From: Thermoactinomyces intermedius
Lineage (GTDB): Bacteria; Bacillota; Bacilli; Thermoactinomycetales; Thermoactinomycetaceae
Assembly: GCF_016055025.1 (NCBI RefSeq)
Contig: NZ_JAECVW010000002.1
Length of the DNA stretch: 64,000 bases
Strand: one strand, 5' to 3'
Of the stretch, positions 33,047-42,175 are shown piece by piece. Position 1 is the stretch's first letter, and the number at the start of each line of letters is the position of its first letter. The translations under genes and the position numbers were made by a program. The notes below the pieces were generated by a model. The model saw only the letters and a program-made list of their open reading frames with translations. It ran no database searches and was not told where the DNA came from.

Positions 33047-34861
33047 TTATTTTTTCGCCTCAATGATTTTAAATCCGGTGTTCCGTAGCGTGACATCTTT
33101 GATCAATACAGGGTTTTCCGCCGTATGATTGAGCTCGGTGACATTCGAACCATGAGTCAACTGGATGTTTAAAATATTCAGCGTTGTTGTGACGGCCACC
33201 TGAAGGGGTGTTTTGCCATCATAATTGTCCATCCGCTGTTCGGCCACTTTTTTCATATTCCCGTTGACATCAAAAAGCTCCACTTGGTCCTTTTTATCCG
33301 ACCATACCAAACGGAACCGCTCATCCCCCACGGATTGAATATCCATGGCAAACGATTCATTTGGCGGAGGCTGGATCAAAAAGCCGGAAGCCGCTCCCGC
33401 ATCCAACCGGACTTGGGATTTTGGAAACACATCCAGGTAATTGCGGTTTTGCTCATCCACCGACAAAATGGCCTGACCGAAATCAATGATCCAAGGCTGA
33501 TGGTTCAACCAGTCGCGCAGTGCGGATGATTTATCGCTGATGCCATCCACTTTCGGCGCATTCAGCCGGGCCCCTTCATCACCGCGGAATTTGAGCTTCA
33601 TTTCCCCTCGCATCGGAGTGATACCGACCGCGATCCATTTCTCTTTTTTCCCTTCTTCCTGAAGCGAGATATGTACAGGATTTCCGGAGAGATAATAGAT
33701 CTCGAAATGGTATTTCTTATTGGGGGAAATACGATATTGATTGCCGGATTTTGCAATCGTCGTGACTTTATCTCCGCCAACCTGATGGAACAGACCGATT
33801 TCCCCTTTTTCATCAATATACAAACCGTAAATGGAAGACTTGTCTTCTGCTTCCAGATATCCCAGAAACGTGTTGGTTTCTTTCAGGATGAAATCCCCTT
33901 TTAAAACGGAGTTGCCCTGGATGCTTTTGGACAAGGTATACTGATCCTTTTCTTTTGTGAACTGGATCAGCTGATTTTCCCCTTTTGCCTGATTTGCTTT
34001 ATCCCCGCTGGACACAAACAAACCGGCCAAAGGATTGTCGGATGAATAGCTGTCCTTCGGCTGCCATTGGGCCACCGCCAAGGATACCAGAACCAATGCC
34101 GCCGCAGCCACCGTCACGGTTGCATAAACTTTCTTCCGGTTACTCTTTTCTTTTCTTGAGCGGGACAATCCGGCCTCATCCGCATGATGCTGAAGATAAT
34201 TCTCGATGCTTTCGGCAACTTCTTCAAAATTGCGTTGCCGGTTCAAGGCAAACAACGCCAATTTGGCAATCTTCTGCGGGATTTTCTTTTCGTTTAAAAT
34301 CTTTTCTGCCGACTTGTGTCCGCCTATCGGCGACTGGCCGGTCAACAAATAGAACAACAATTCACGCCATTTCTCATCATATCTCGGCTTTTCCGGATCT
34401 TTCATGTAATAGAACAATAACAGCGGTTTTTGCCCGTTGAGCAAAATGTTTTTCGGATCCAGCGTTGCGCTTAACGGCAGTGGCAAACGGGATAAATCAA
34501 GCAATGTTTTAAAGCACCGGTTCACCAAGCGAACGGCAACTTCCGGCTCCATCGCCCGCTCTTTATTCACGATCAAGGGCAAAGGATCCCCAGAAAAAGG
34601 CGGATGAACCAAAATGATTTGATCCTTTTCTTCCATGACATCCAGAATTGGTGCCAAGTTAGGATGCTGCAAACGGCGAAAGGATTCGCGATAACCGGAC
34701 GGTAAAGGTCGACGGGTGATTTTGATGGATTGCAGGAATACCTGAGCACCATCTGGGGATTTTGCTTGCAGAAGTTGTCCGGAAAAAAAATTAATCACGT
34801 CTTCCACTTGAAATCTCTCGTAATAACGACGATTTAATCGACTTCCCTGTTTCAACAGCAT
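33047..34861 (-). CDS. Membrane-anchored pseudokinase with a large extracytoplasmic domain
   Basis: A 604-residue protein. Residues about 20-225 look like a Ser/Thr kinase fold: a beta lobe ending near K47, the HPNLAPILDV block around 66-75, and a catalytic-loop remnant SATLDPKNILL (131-141). The HRD aspartate is replaced by Thr, the following Lys by Asp, and no DFG motif is visible (KPLLLFYYMKD), so it should lack phosphotransfer. A basic stretch (235-244) and one membrane helix (about 245-265) lead to an extracytoplasmic part of 340 residues that is probably two beta-sandwich domains. It stands alone between terminators. No partner is identified. Function unknown. Confidence 0.75.
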   Translation of the reverse strand: MLLKQGSRLNRRYYERFQVEDVINFFSGQLLQAKSPDGAQVFLQSIKITRRPLPSGYRESFRRLQHPNLAPILDVMEEKDQIILVHPPFSGDPLPLIVNKERAMEPEVAVRLVNRCFKTLLDLSRLPLPLSATLDPKNILLNGQKPLLLFYYMKDPEKPRYDEKWRELLFYLLTGQSPIGGHKSAEKILNEKKIPQKIAKLALFALNRQRNFEEVAESIENYLQHHADEAGLSRSRKEKSNRKKVYATVTVAAAALVLVSLAVAQWQPKDSYSSDNPLAGLFVSSGDKANQAKGENQLIQFTKEKDQYTLSKSIQGNSVLKGDFILKETNTFLGYLEAEDKSSIYGLYIDEKGEIGLFHQVGGDKVTTIAKSGNQYRISPNKKYHFEIYYLSGNPVHISLQEEGKKEKWIAVGITPMRGEMKLKFRGDEGARLNAPKVDGISDKSSALRDWLNHQPWIIDFGQAILSVDEQNRNYLDVFPKSQVRLDAGAASGFLIQPPPNESFAMDIQSVGDERFRLVWSDKKDQVELFDVNGNMKKVAEQRMDNYDGKTPLQVAVTTTLNILNIQLTHGSNVTELNHTAENPVLIKDVTLRNTGFKIIEAKK

Positions 34862-35165
34862 TTTCCCCTAACTTATAAAAGTTTATTATGATCAAAAAAT
34901 GGATTAGAGCAATTATAATCAGCAATCTATATGCTATCATAAGAACTCGAAAAATCAAGCAGGATGATCTCACCAGTCCCAATTGATCTCAAAGGAAAAT
35001 TCAGAAAAAAACTTACGATTATGATGATACTCTGTCCAAAAAAATAAATCAATTCATATATCGAAATAAGAAGAAATAGCAACATAAATTTCATGAAAAT
35101 TTCATATTCAAACAAAAAAGCTTTCCAACCGAAATGATTGGAAAGCCGAAAACATACATCCCCTC
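34862..35165. other. AT-rich gap between lipM and the pseudokinase gene
   Basis: This AT-rich stretch holds the lipM terminator (35110-35146) and presumably the promoter of the pseudokinase gene in 34870-35000. Short frames here on the minus strand have no ribosome-binding site and run across the terminator, so I do not call a gene. Confidence 0.6.
35110..35146 (-). terminator. Terminator after lipM
   Basis: GCTTTCCAA pairs with TTGGAAAGC around a 9-nt loop, followed on the minus strand by TTTTTTG. Confidence 0.85.
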
Positions 35166-35981
35166 TTATCTGCGCAAGTTCCAATCATCGGAATCATAGC
35201 GCTCGCGGATGCGGGCTTGGACCCGCTCTTTTTCTTCCGGTGTCAATTCGCCCGGCTCCAATTTGACGCCGATTCCTTTTTGGAACCCTTCGTAAAAAGC
35301 CTGGATAACTTCATCCAACGAAACCGGATGGGACAAAATCCGGTTGATGGCCACCGCTTTTTGCAAAAATTGTTCTTTCAGCCTTTGCCGGACCCGTTCG
35401 GAAGGAAATACCAGCAAGGAGAACAACAGATCTTCATCAAAATCCATCAAAATCGAACCATGCTGGAGAACCACTCCGTGTTGCCGGGTTTGTGCACTTC
35501 CGGCCACTTTTTTTCCGTCGATCACCAGTTCATAATCCGACGGGGAATCAAAACAAGCAGCCGACATGTGTTCTTTTTTGGTCTTTTGCGGATCGGACAA
35601 ATAAGCGTTCAACCCCAGCGCTTTAAATCCTTCCAACAGTCCCTGGCTGATGACCCGGTAGGACTCGCTGACGGTTTTGGGCATGATCGGATCCTCTTCC
35701 GGCACGATCACGCTGTAGGTCAGCTCCTTGTCATGGAGAACCGCCCGTCCCCCGGTCATCCGCCGGACAAAGCCCAGATTTTTTTCCTTTATGTAAGACA
35801 GGTTGACTTCTTTTTTGGCTTTTTGGAAGTAACCGATCGACAAAGTCGGAACCTGCCAACCGTAAAAACGCAAAGTCGGGGGAACCTTTTTCTCCGCGAC
35901 AAGCTCCATGACCGCTTGATCAATCGCCATATTTTCCGCGGCGGAATATGCCTGGTAAGGCAAAAATCGCCATGTTGTCAT
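35166..35981 (-). CDS. lipM: Octanoyl-[GcvH]:protein octanoyltransferase LipM
   Basis: A 271-residue cofactor transferase. LipM moves octanoate from acyl carrier protein to GcvH in the Bacillus lipoate pathway. The acyl-accepting cysteine (residue 143 from this start) lies in SAACFDSPSDYEL, followed by DGKKVAGSAQ and LQHGSI; the GGRAVLH substrate motif is also present. The ATG at 35981 has AAAGGTG eight bases upstream; starts at 35987 and 35990 overlap it. Gene yqhM (lipM) is next to mntR in B. subtilis but here it lies about 11 kb away. The glycine-cleavage genes that need GcvH lipoylation are 6-11 kb upstream. Confidence 0.9.
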   Translation of the reverse strand: MTTWRFLPYQAYSAAENMAIDQAVMELVAEKKVPPTLRFYGWQVPTLSIGYFQKAKKEVNLSYIKEKNLGFVRRMTGGRAVLHDKELTYSVIVPEEDPIMPKTVSESYRVISQGLLEGFKALGLNAYLSDPQKTKKEHMSAACFDSPSDYELVIDGKKVAGSAQTRQHGVVLQHGSILMDFDEDLLFSLLVFPSERVRQRLKEQFLQKAVAINRILSHPVSLDEVIQAFYEGFQKGIGVKLEPGELTPEEKERVQARIRERYDSDDWNLRR

Positions 35982-36031
35982 TTCCATCACACCTTTGTCA
36001 TCAAATCCGTTTACTTTTCATGATACAACAC

Positions 36032-37009
36032 TTATTCAAAATCTGCATGCGACCGTTGCCGCTTCTCCCATTCCAATACCTTTTGCAGCGTTTCATCCAG
36101 CGGTGTCGCATGATAACCCAACTCCCGAACCGCTTTTTGCGAGGAATAATAAATCGTTCTCCCGGTCAATTTGGCCAAATCCCAAGCAAAAGGCGGTTCC
36201 TTCCCGATCAGCCAGGATAAACCTTCCCCCAGCCACGAAACACCTTTCACCAACGGAGCCGGAACCGGATAAACCGTCCGGTTGCTTCCTGCCAAGCGGA
36301 TGATCCTCTGAAACAGCTCCCGCAAGGGCAGATTGGTCCCCCCCAAGAGATACCTCTCTCCCTTTTTGCCGTGCAATGCCGCCATAAGGTGGCCTTTTGC
36401 CACATCATCCACATCACAAACGTTCATGCCGCCTTCCGGTGCAACAAACAATCGCCCTTGCAACACGGAACGGACAAAATTGGAAGCATAATTCCTTCTG
36501 CCAAGGATGACCGTGGGGTTAACAATGGTCGCATTAAGCCCTTTTTTGACATACTGCAGCACGACCTCTTCGCCTGCTTTTTTTGCCATGGAATAGCCGA
36601 CTTTCAGGCGGTCCCCGTTAAACGGGTAGGATTCATCGGCAATTTCATTGAAAGGCAGTCCCACTGCAGCCGCCGAGCTGGTGTGGATAAATTTTTTCAC
36701 CCCGCTTTTCAGCGCTTCTTCCGCTATATGTTGCGTCCCGTTGACATTGATCCGGAACATGTGCTTTTTTCCGGCTTTTCCCCAAGTCACTTCCCCCGCC
36801 ACATGAAAAACCCAATCCATCCCTTCACAACAACCGGCAATCGTATCCGGACGGGTCAAATCCCCGGTGCGAAGCGAAATCTTTACCGGGAGATCATGCA
36901 AACGGGATGTTTCCCGGTGCAGGACGGTGACATCATACCCTTGTTCCCATAAATAATGCACCAGGTTTCTCCCCACAAAACCGGTGCCGCCGGTGACCAA
37001 TACCTTCAT
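36032..37009 (-). CDS. NAD-dependent epimerase/dehydratase family reductase
   Basis: A 325-residue extended short-chain dehydrogenase. The Rossmann motif GGTGFVG is at 7-13. The catalytic YxxxK is in VGYSMAKKAGE. Similarity is to dihydroflavonol-4-reductase-like enzymes acting on ketone or aldehyde groups; the substrate is unknown. The ATG at 37009 is chosen since GGGAGGGG lies five bases upstream; an ATG at 37024 overlaps that site. A 22-nt gap to lipM (51 nt to its favoured start) with no terminator suggests co-transcription. Confidence 0.85.
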   Translation of the reverse strand: MKVLVTGGTGFVGRNLVHYLWEQGYDVTVLHRETSRLHDLPVKISLRTGDLTRPDTIAGCCEGMDWVFHVAGEVTWGKAGKKHMFRINVNGTQHIAEEALKSGVKKFIHTSSAAAVGLPFNEIADESYPFNGDRLKVGYSMAKKAGEEVVLQYVKKGLNATIVNPTVILGRRNYASNFVRSVLQGRLFVAPEGGMNVCDVDDVAKGHLMAALHGKKGERYLLGGTNLPLRELFQRIIRLAGSNRTVYPVPAPLVKGVSWLGEGLSWLIGKEPPFAWDLAKLTGRTIYYSSQKAVRELGYHATPLDETLQKVLEWEKRQRSHADFE

Positions 37010-37084
37010 CCAAACCCCTCCCATTCAAAGATGTTCCATGATCCATTATTTCATATCCATCCGGGCAAAAAACAAGTGGTTCAG

Positions 37085-37128
37085 CCAATAAACAAAGCGC
37101 CGCATGCATGTGCATGCAGCGCTTTGTC
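37085..37128 (-). terminator. Terminator after ptsG
   Basis: ACAAAGCGC pairs with GCGCTTTGT; the loop holds a further CATGCA/TGCATG stem. TTTATT follows on the minus strand. Confidence 0.7.
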
Positions 37129-37133
37129 TTCCC

Positions 37134-39080
37134 TTAACCCTTGAAGGAGATGATCTCTTTGTCCCCCCGGGTGACATTTTCTTTTTCGATCTGAACGGTT
37201 TTCCCTTCTTCCAGGTTGGTAAATACGATCGGAGAAATGAGCGACGGCGCATTCTCCTTCACAAAATCCAAGTCAAACTCCAGCAATTTTTGCCCTGCTT
37301 TGACGGAATCGCCTTCCTGTACAAAGCTTTCAAATCCTTTTCCTTCCAACTTCACGGTATCAATTCCGATATGAATCAGCACTTCACGACCGTTCGGAGT
37401 GCGGATGCCGATGGCGTGCTTGGTCGGGAAAAGATTGATGATTTCACCGTCCACGGGGGAAACAACCACTCCTTCAGCCGGCTCGACGGCAAATCCGTCT
37501 CCCATCATTTTTTGCGAGAACACTTCATCCGGCACTTTTTCAATCGGCAGAAGTTTCCCGGTCATGGGCGAAACCAACGTTTCCTCTTGGTCATGTTGAA
37601 CCGTCGCCGGTTCTTCTTTTTTGGTGTCTTTTTCTTTGTCTTTCTCCGTTACTTGCGGGCTTTTTCCCATCATGATGCGCTTCATTTGTTCCTTGATGTT
37701 ATCTGACTTCGGCCCGAAAATGATCTGGAAGTGATTTCCCATCTCCAGGACACCGGAAGCTCCCAGTTTTTTGAGGCGGTCTTTGTCCACCTGTCCGGCA
37801 TCATGGACCGAAATCCGGAGCCGGGTAATGCAAGCATCCAAGTTGGCAATGTTTTCTTTTCCGCCCAACGCTTCCAAGACATTGGCCGCAAGTTCCCCGG
37901 TCGGCGACGCAGCCGTTGCATCGTCGCTTTCCGCATCATCTTCCCGGCCCGGTGTTTTCAGGTTCCAGAACTGGATGGTAAAGCGGAATCCGAAATAATA
38001 GATCACCGCAAAGACCAGCCCGACCGGAATGATTAACCAAGGCTTGGTATCCTGCCCCCAGAACATGATCAAGTCGATCACACCGCCGGAGAAGGTCATT
38101 CCGGCTTTAACGCCCAAAATATCCATCATCATGAAGGACAAACCGGCAAACACACAGTGAATGGCATAAAGGACCGGGGCCACAAACAAGAACGAAAACT
38201 CAATCGGTTCGGTAATCCCGGTCAAAAATGAGGTCAAACCGGCCGACAACATGATCCCGCCAACCAATTTTTTCTTTTCTTTGCGGGCCGTGTGGTAAAT
38301 CGCCAACGCAGCCGCCGGCAAACCAAAAATCATGAACGGAAATTTCCCGGACATGAACGTTCCGGCCGTCGGGTCTCCGACCATGAAACGGTTCAAATCC
38401 CCTTTGACTATTTGGCCCGTATCAGTGACATATTGTCCAAACTCAAACCAGAACGGTGAATAGAAAATATGATGCAATCCAAACGGAATGAGGGAACGCT
38501 CGATCAAACCGAAGATGAAAGCCGCAACCGCCGTATTTTGGGTTGTCACAATTTTGGACAGGTTATCGATTTGATCCTGAATCGGCGGCCATACAAAGAA
38601 AAAGATCAATCCAAGCAAAAACGCCGAAACAGCCGTTACAATCGGAACAAAACGTTTTCCTCCGAAAAAGCCGAGGAACGAAGGCAGTTCGATATCGTGA
38701 AAACGGTTATACAAATAGGCGGCAACCGCCCCGATGATGATTCCTCCGAACACACCCATCTGCAAAGTGGGAATTCCCAGCACATCGACGGTTTCCACTT
38801 GATTTAACTTTGCCATTTCCCCCAGGGTGGTGTTCATGATCAAATACCCGACGACGGCAGCCAATCCGGCTGTCCCTTCCCCGCCGGACAAACCGATCGC
38901 CACCCCGATGGCAAAAATCAATGCGAGGTTTTGAAAAATGATGTTTCCTGCACTTTCCAAAATGCTGATGTCCAGCTTATTCCCGAATGCCAAAAGCAAT
39001 CCGGCAGCCGGCAAAATCGCAACGGGCAGCATCAATGCTTTTCCGATTCGTTGCAAGACGCCAAACAAATTTTTGAACAT
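37134..39080 (-). CDS. ptsG: PTS glucose transporter subunit EIICBA
   Basis: A 648-residue glucose permease in the order IIC (1-380), IIB (about 395-475) and IIA (about 500-645), the same as B. subtilis PtsG. The phosphorylated IIB cysteine is C417 in LDACITRLRI. The IIA active His is H570 in VLIHIGIDT, with H555 as the partner. The membrane domain shows LIPFGLHHIFYSPFW and GITEPIEFSFLFVAP. AGAGGAGG precedes the ATG. Expression should need GlcT, as the leader has a RAT/terminator pair. A glucosamine-type specificity is less likely given the close match to PtsG. Confidence 0.94.
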   Translation of the reverse strand: MFKNLFGVLQRIGKALMLPVAILPAAGLLLAFGNKLDISILESAGNIIFQNLALIFAIGVAIGLSGGEGTAGLAAVVGYLIMNTTLGEMAKLNQVETVDVLGIPTLQMGVFGGIIIGAVAAYLYNRFHDIELPSFLGFFGGKRFVPIVTAVSAFLLGLIFFFVWPPIQDQIDNLSKIVTTQNTAVAAFIFGLIERSLIPFGLHHIFYSPFWFEFGQYVTDTGQIVKGDLNRFMVGDPTAGTFMSGKFPFMIFGLPAAALAIYHTARKEKKKLVGGIMLSAGLTSFLTGITEPIEFSFLFVAPVLYAIHCVFAGLSFMMMDILGVKAGMTFSGGVIDLIMFWGQDTKPWLIIPVGLVFAVIYYFGFRFTIQFWNLKTPGREDDAESDDATAASPTGELAANVLEALGGKENIANLDACITRLRISVHDAGQVDKDRLKKLGASGVLEMGNHFQIIFGPKSDNIKEQMKRIMMGKSPQVTEKDKEKDTKKEEPATVQHDQEETLVSPMTGKLLPIEKVPDEVFSQKMMGDGFAVEPAEGVVVSPVDGEIINLFPTKHAIGIRTPNGREVLIHIGIDTVKLEGKGFESFVQEGDSVKAGQKLLEFDLDFVKENAPSLISPIVFTNLEEGKTVQIEKENVTRGDKEIISFKG

Positions 39081-39123
39081 GCAAATTACCTCCTCTGTTT
39101 CTCCTATTTTGCCCTTTTCTCAC

Positions 39124-39207
39124 GCAAAAAGGCATGAGCAAAAAAAGCAGACAGAAAGCGCTTGCACAAGGTGCAAACCGCTCTCGCAGCTTTTTCCACT
39201 CATGCCT
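39124..39207 (-). terminator. Regulated terminator in the ptsG leader
   Basis: On the minus strand AGGCATGAG at the 5' side pairs with CTCATGCCT, followed by TTTTTG. The inner part holds a further stem (GAGAGCG...CGCTTTC around TTGCAC/GTGCAA). The 5' arm overlaps the RAT element, so GlcT binding and termination exclude each other. A cre-like sequence (39153-39166) falls in the inner stem. Confidence 0.85.
39153..39166. promoter_or_regulatory. Possible cre site in the ptsG leader
   Basis: AGAAAGCGCTTGCA differs from the CcpA consensus TGNAANCGNWNNCA only at the first base. It lies downstream of the promoter and inside the terminator stem, so it may simply reflect the hairpin. Confidence 0.35.
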
Positions 39208-39226
39208 GATCGAATCAGTAACACGT
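39196..39226 (-). promoter_or_regulatory. RAT antiterminator element (GlcT target)
   Basis: The minus strand carries TTACTGATTCGATCAGGCAT within the full element. This matches the known ribonucleic antiterminator of Bacillus ptsG. Bound by active GlcT, it prevents formation of the downstream terminator and allows ptsG transcription. Confidence 0.88.
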
Positions 39227-39251
39227 GGTAAAAGAACAAAAACAGGAATAT

Positions 39252-40106
39252 TTACTTTTTATCAGACCAAAGTTGTTGCAGATGTAAGGTCAAATAACTG
39301 ATCTCTGCAGGATACACCGGTTTGTTCAGTTCCTTTTCCATCACTTTGGCTAGTTTCCAAGCCATATTGTAACACAAAGGATACTGAGTTCGCAACATTT
39401 CATTCATCCCTTCGGGTTCCGAAATACTTTCCCCTTTTTCCGTCCGTTCAATGGCATAACGCAAGTGTGTGACCAAACGCATATAGGATAAACTTTGCTT
39501 GTCCAGTTTTTGACCCAGCGTATTTTCGACAAATCGAATCAATTTTAAGATTAATTTGGAATATTTCTGAAGTTCCGCCAAATGCCGCCTCGTCAAAGCG
39601 CTGTGAATGTGAAGGGCAATGAAACCGATTTCTTCTTCCGGCAGATGCACATCCAGCCGCAGGTTGATCCACCGGACAATCTCTTCGGCAACCTGATATT
39701 CTTTTTGATATAACGTTCGCGTTTCGATCAGAAAAGGGTTGTGAAAAGAAAGCCCCTGCTCGGTTCTCTTGATCGCAAAAGCAATGTGGTCCATTAAAGC
39801 GACATGAATATGCTCATTCAAAGGGGATTGAAACCGGTCCTGAATATGCTGAACCACTTCATTCATCACTTCCACCAACCGATCATCCACTTGGTTCAGC
39901 AATTGCTTGTATTGTTCTTGTTCCTTCGGATCATATAAGACAAAACATTTCTCCACTGTTTTTTCATCGATAACGGCGCCGGCTCTTTTATGGAATCCCA
40001 AGCCTTTCCCGATTAAAACCGTTTCTCCAAAGACCGGGTGAACGGCTATGACCACATTGTTATTCAATATTTTTTTTATACGAAACAATCCGCTCACTTT
40101 TTCCAT
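39252..40106 (-). CDS. glcT: Transcription antiterminator GlcT (BglG family)
   Basis: A 284-residue RNA-binding regulator. An N-terminal co-antiterminator domain (residues 1-55, FRIKKILNNNVVIAVHP) is followed by two PTS regulation domains with the expected histidines (VVQHIQDRF and GFIALHIHSAL, then TLHLQQLW). It is inactivated by PTS phosphorylation when glucose is absent. The start is ATG 40106 or GTG 40112; the ribosome site AAAGTGAGG overlaps both, so the choice is open. It precedes its target ptsG. Confidence 0.94.
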   Translation of the reverse strand: MEKVSGLFRIKKILNNNVVIAVHPVFGETVLIGKGLGFHKRAGAVIDEKTVEKCFVLYDPKEQEQYKQLLNQVDDRLVEVMNEVVQHIQDRFQSPLNEHIHVALMDHIAFAIKRTEQGLSFHNPFLIETRTLYQKEYQVAEEIVRWINLRLDVHLPEEEIGFIALHIHSALTRRHLAELQKYSKLILKLIRFVENTLGQKLDKQSLSYMRLVTHLRYAIERTEKGESISEPEGMNEMLRTQYPLCYNMAWKLAKVMEKELNKPVYPAEISYLTLHLQQLWSDKK

Positions 40107-40189
40107 CCTCACTTTACTCGTTGCCTATGTGCTTTGAGTATACGTGAACATGATTTTCTTTTCAATAACAGTGTAACCATACTCGATAA

Positions 40190-40234
40190 TAAAAAAAGTT
40201 CCTTTTAAGGGAACTACCCTGAAAGGAACTTTTC
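40190..40234 (-). terminator. Terminator after the MHS transporter gene
   Basis: On the minus strand AAAAGTTCCTTT pairs with AAAGGAACTTTT, followed by TTTATT. Confidence 0.75.
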
Positions 40235-40272
40235 CAAACGGAAAAATGAACAAGATGAATTCAAGGAAAACG

Positions 40273-41763
40273 TTATGGTTGTCCGGTCAGTTCTTCTTTC
40301 TTTTCATGGATTTGACGGGCTTCTTCCTGCCACCATAATGCTTCTTCAGGATTTTCCATAATTTCCTTGATTTCGTGACGTTCTTCCACAACCGGCAACG
40401 ATCCCCGGAGCGCTTTTCCGGATGTTTCCTTCACGAACCAGGTGACCACCAGCATTCCCACCACCGATGCGAAAATCAGGTAATACGCCGGAACCATCCG
40501 GTTATTCGTCTGACTGATGAGCCAGGAAACAACAAGCGGTGTCGTCCCTCCGAACAAGGAGGTCGAAATGTTATAAGTGATCGCCAATGCCCCGTTGCGT
40601 ACGTTGGTAAAAAACAAAGAAGGCAAGACCGACAGCATGGTTCCCTGAAATGTGGAAGAAAAGACCGCCAACAGCATCAATCCGGCAAACACAAGGATGG
40701 CATTGCCGCTTCCGATGAGCAAAAACGCCGGAACGGATAAGAGGATCAACCCGACCAAACCGCCCTGCACGATTTTTTTGGCTCCGATCCGGTCACTGGC
40801 ATATCCCATCAACAAGACGATCGGAATCATGATCAGCATCACAACCACAATCAGCAGCAGCCCTTCGGCTTCCCCGTAACCAAGCACGGCGGTCAAATGC
40901 GAAGGCATGTAGGATAAAACCGTATAATTGATGACATTATAGGAGAATACCACAAACAACCCAATGAGAATCGGACGCCAATGAAGCCGGAGGATGTCTT
41001 TGACGGATGCATGTTCATCATTTTCTTCCTCCGGTTTGTCACTTTCCATCGCCTCGTAAACCGGCGCTTCATCCAACTTGTTCCGGAGATAAAAACCGAT
41101 CAGTCCGATCGGCGCGGCAACCAAAAACGGAATTCTCCATCCCCACGCCAACATGGTCTCTTCACCCAAAAGATAGGTCAGCACCGTGACCAATCCGGCC
41201 CCGGCAATATATCCGACGAGGGTTCCCACTTCCAAACCGCTGGACATAAACCCTCTTTTTTTATCCGGCGTGGATTCGGCGATATACGTCATGGCGCTGG
41301 CATATTCTCCGCCGGTGGAAAAGCCTTGGGCCAAACGCGCCAACAGCAACAAAATCGTTGCGGTGGATCCGATGGAGGCATAACCCGGAATCAAACCGAT
41401 ACTCAGTGTCGAAACGGCCATGATAATCAAAGTGACCGACAGAATATTCTTTCTTCCGAACCGGTCTCCCAACATGCCGAAGAAGATCCCGCCGATGGGC
41501 CGCACGAGAAAAGCGATGGCAAATGTGGCAAACGAATAGACCAATTGCATGACTCCGCTTGCCTCCGGAAAGAACACTTGTCCGATGGTGGCTGCCAGGT
41601 AGGAATAAATCCCGAAGTCAAACCATTCCATCGCATTCCCGGCGGAAGTGGCCATGACCGCGCGCTTGGATTCCTTGGCATCCACCACGGTAATGTCGTC
41701 TTTTTTCAGTTTCATCTTTAACTTTTTTCTCAATCGGTTTCTTTGCTCCATTTTTTCTTCCAA
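40273..41763 (-). CDS. MFS transporter of the metabolite:H+ symporter family (ProP-like)
   Basis: A 496-residue, 12-helix permease. Family signatures: AGNAMEWFDFGIYSYLA in helix 1, PIGGIFFGMLGDRFGRKN in the loop 2-3 region, and ARLAQGFSTGGEYASAMTYIAE in helix 4-5. This matches MHS proteins such as ProP (proline/betaine) and related organic-acid carriers; the substrate is not fixed by sequence. A cytoplasmic C-terminal helix (about 460-496) is rich in charged residues, as in ProP. TTG start with AAGGAGG nine bases upstream. A terminator-like hairpin lies 80 nt upstream. Confidence 0.88.
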   Translation of the reverse strand: MEEKMEQRNRLRKKLKMKLKKDDITVVDAKESKRAVMATSAGNAMEWFDFGIYSYLAATIGQVFFPEASGVMQLVYSFATFAIAFLVRPIGGIFFGMLGDRFGRKNILSVTLIIMAVSTLSIGLIPGYASIGSTATILLLLARLAQGFSTGGEYASAMTYIAESTPDKKRGFMSSGLEVGTLVGYIAGAGLVTVLTYLLGEETMLAWGWRIPFLVAAPIGLIGFYLRNKLDEAPVYEAMESDKPEEENDEHASVKDILRLHWRPILIGLFVVFSYNVINYTVLSYMPSHLTAVLGYGEAEGLLLIVVVMLIMIPIVLLMGYASDRIGAKKIVQGGLVGLILLSVPAFLLIGSGNAILVFAGLMLLAVFSSTFQGTMLSVLPSLFFTNVRNGALAITYNISTSLFGGTTPLVVSWLISQTNNRMVPAYYLIFASVVGMLVVTWFVKETSGKALRGSLPVVEERHEIKEIMENPEEALWWQEEARQIHEKKEELTGQP

Positions 41764-41842
41764 CCGGCAATTCCTCCTTTTGGCAGTCGGTTAATCTTAA
41801 TGTGTCCGCATTTCAACAGAATTAAAACCGGCAAACCCCGGT

Positions 41843-41874
41843 CAAAAAAACAGTCCTTTCCAATTGGAAAGGGC
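41843..41874 (-). terminator. Terminator-like palindrome in the MHS transporter leader
   Basis: CCTTTCCAATTGGAAAGG (41855-41872) is a perfect 18-bp palindrome followed on the minus strand by ACTG and seven T residues. It lies 80 nt upstream of the transporter start, so it would either end a short upstream RNA or act as an attenuator. Confidence 0.55.
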
Positions 41875-42175
41875 TCTTCAGTCATTGGTTTATCCAATTT
41901 GATTCTCATCAGAAAACCGCCATCAGCCAAAATCCGCCCAAGGATTGATTGCCACTTGCACCTAAGACTTTCCGCTTTGTAATCCAACCATCGCTCCAGT
42001 ATTCCTTCATCCAAACGTTATTTGATTTTCCTTGTTCCGGTTTGTCCATCGGTCACCGGCGAACCCGTGAAAAACGTCCTGGTCCATTCATCCCGTTCAC
42101 CTTCCCTCACATATATATACCTCTTTTGGCGGCAAATAAACGTGAAATTGCGGAAACTCTGGAAAATCAGGCTCC

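Noticed and set aside
34927..35184. 85-codon minus-strand frame with a hydrophobic stretch between lipM and the pseudokinase gene
   Set aside because: It overlaps the lipM end and its terminator; the hydrophobic run reflects AT-rich DNA; no ribosome-binding site.
41730..42014. 94-codon minus-strand frame upstream of the MHS transporter
   Set aside because: It spans the terminator palindrome and overlaps the transporter start region in another frame; no ribosome site.
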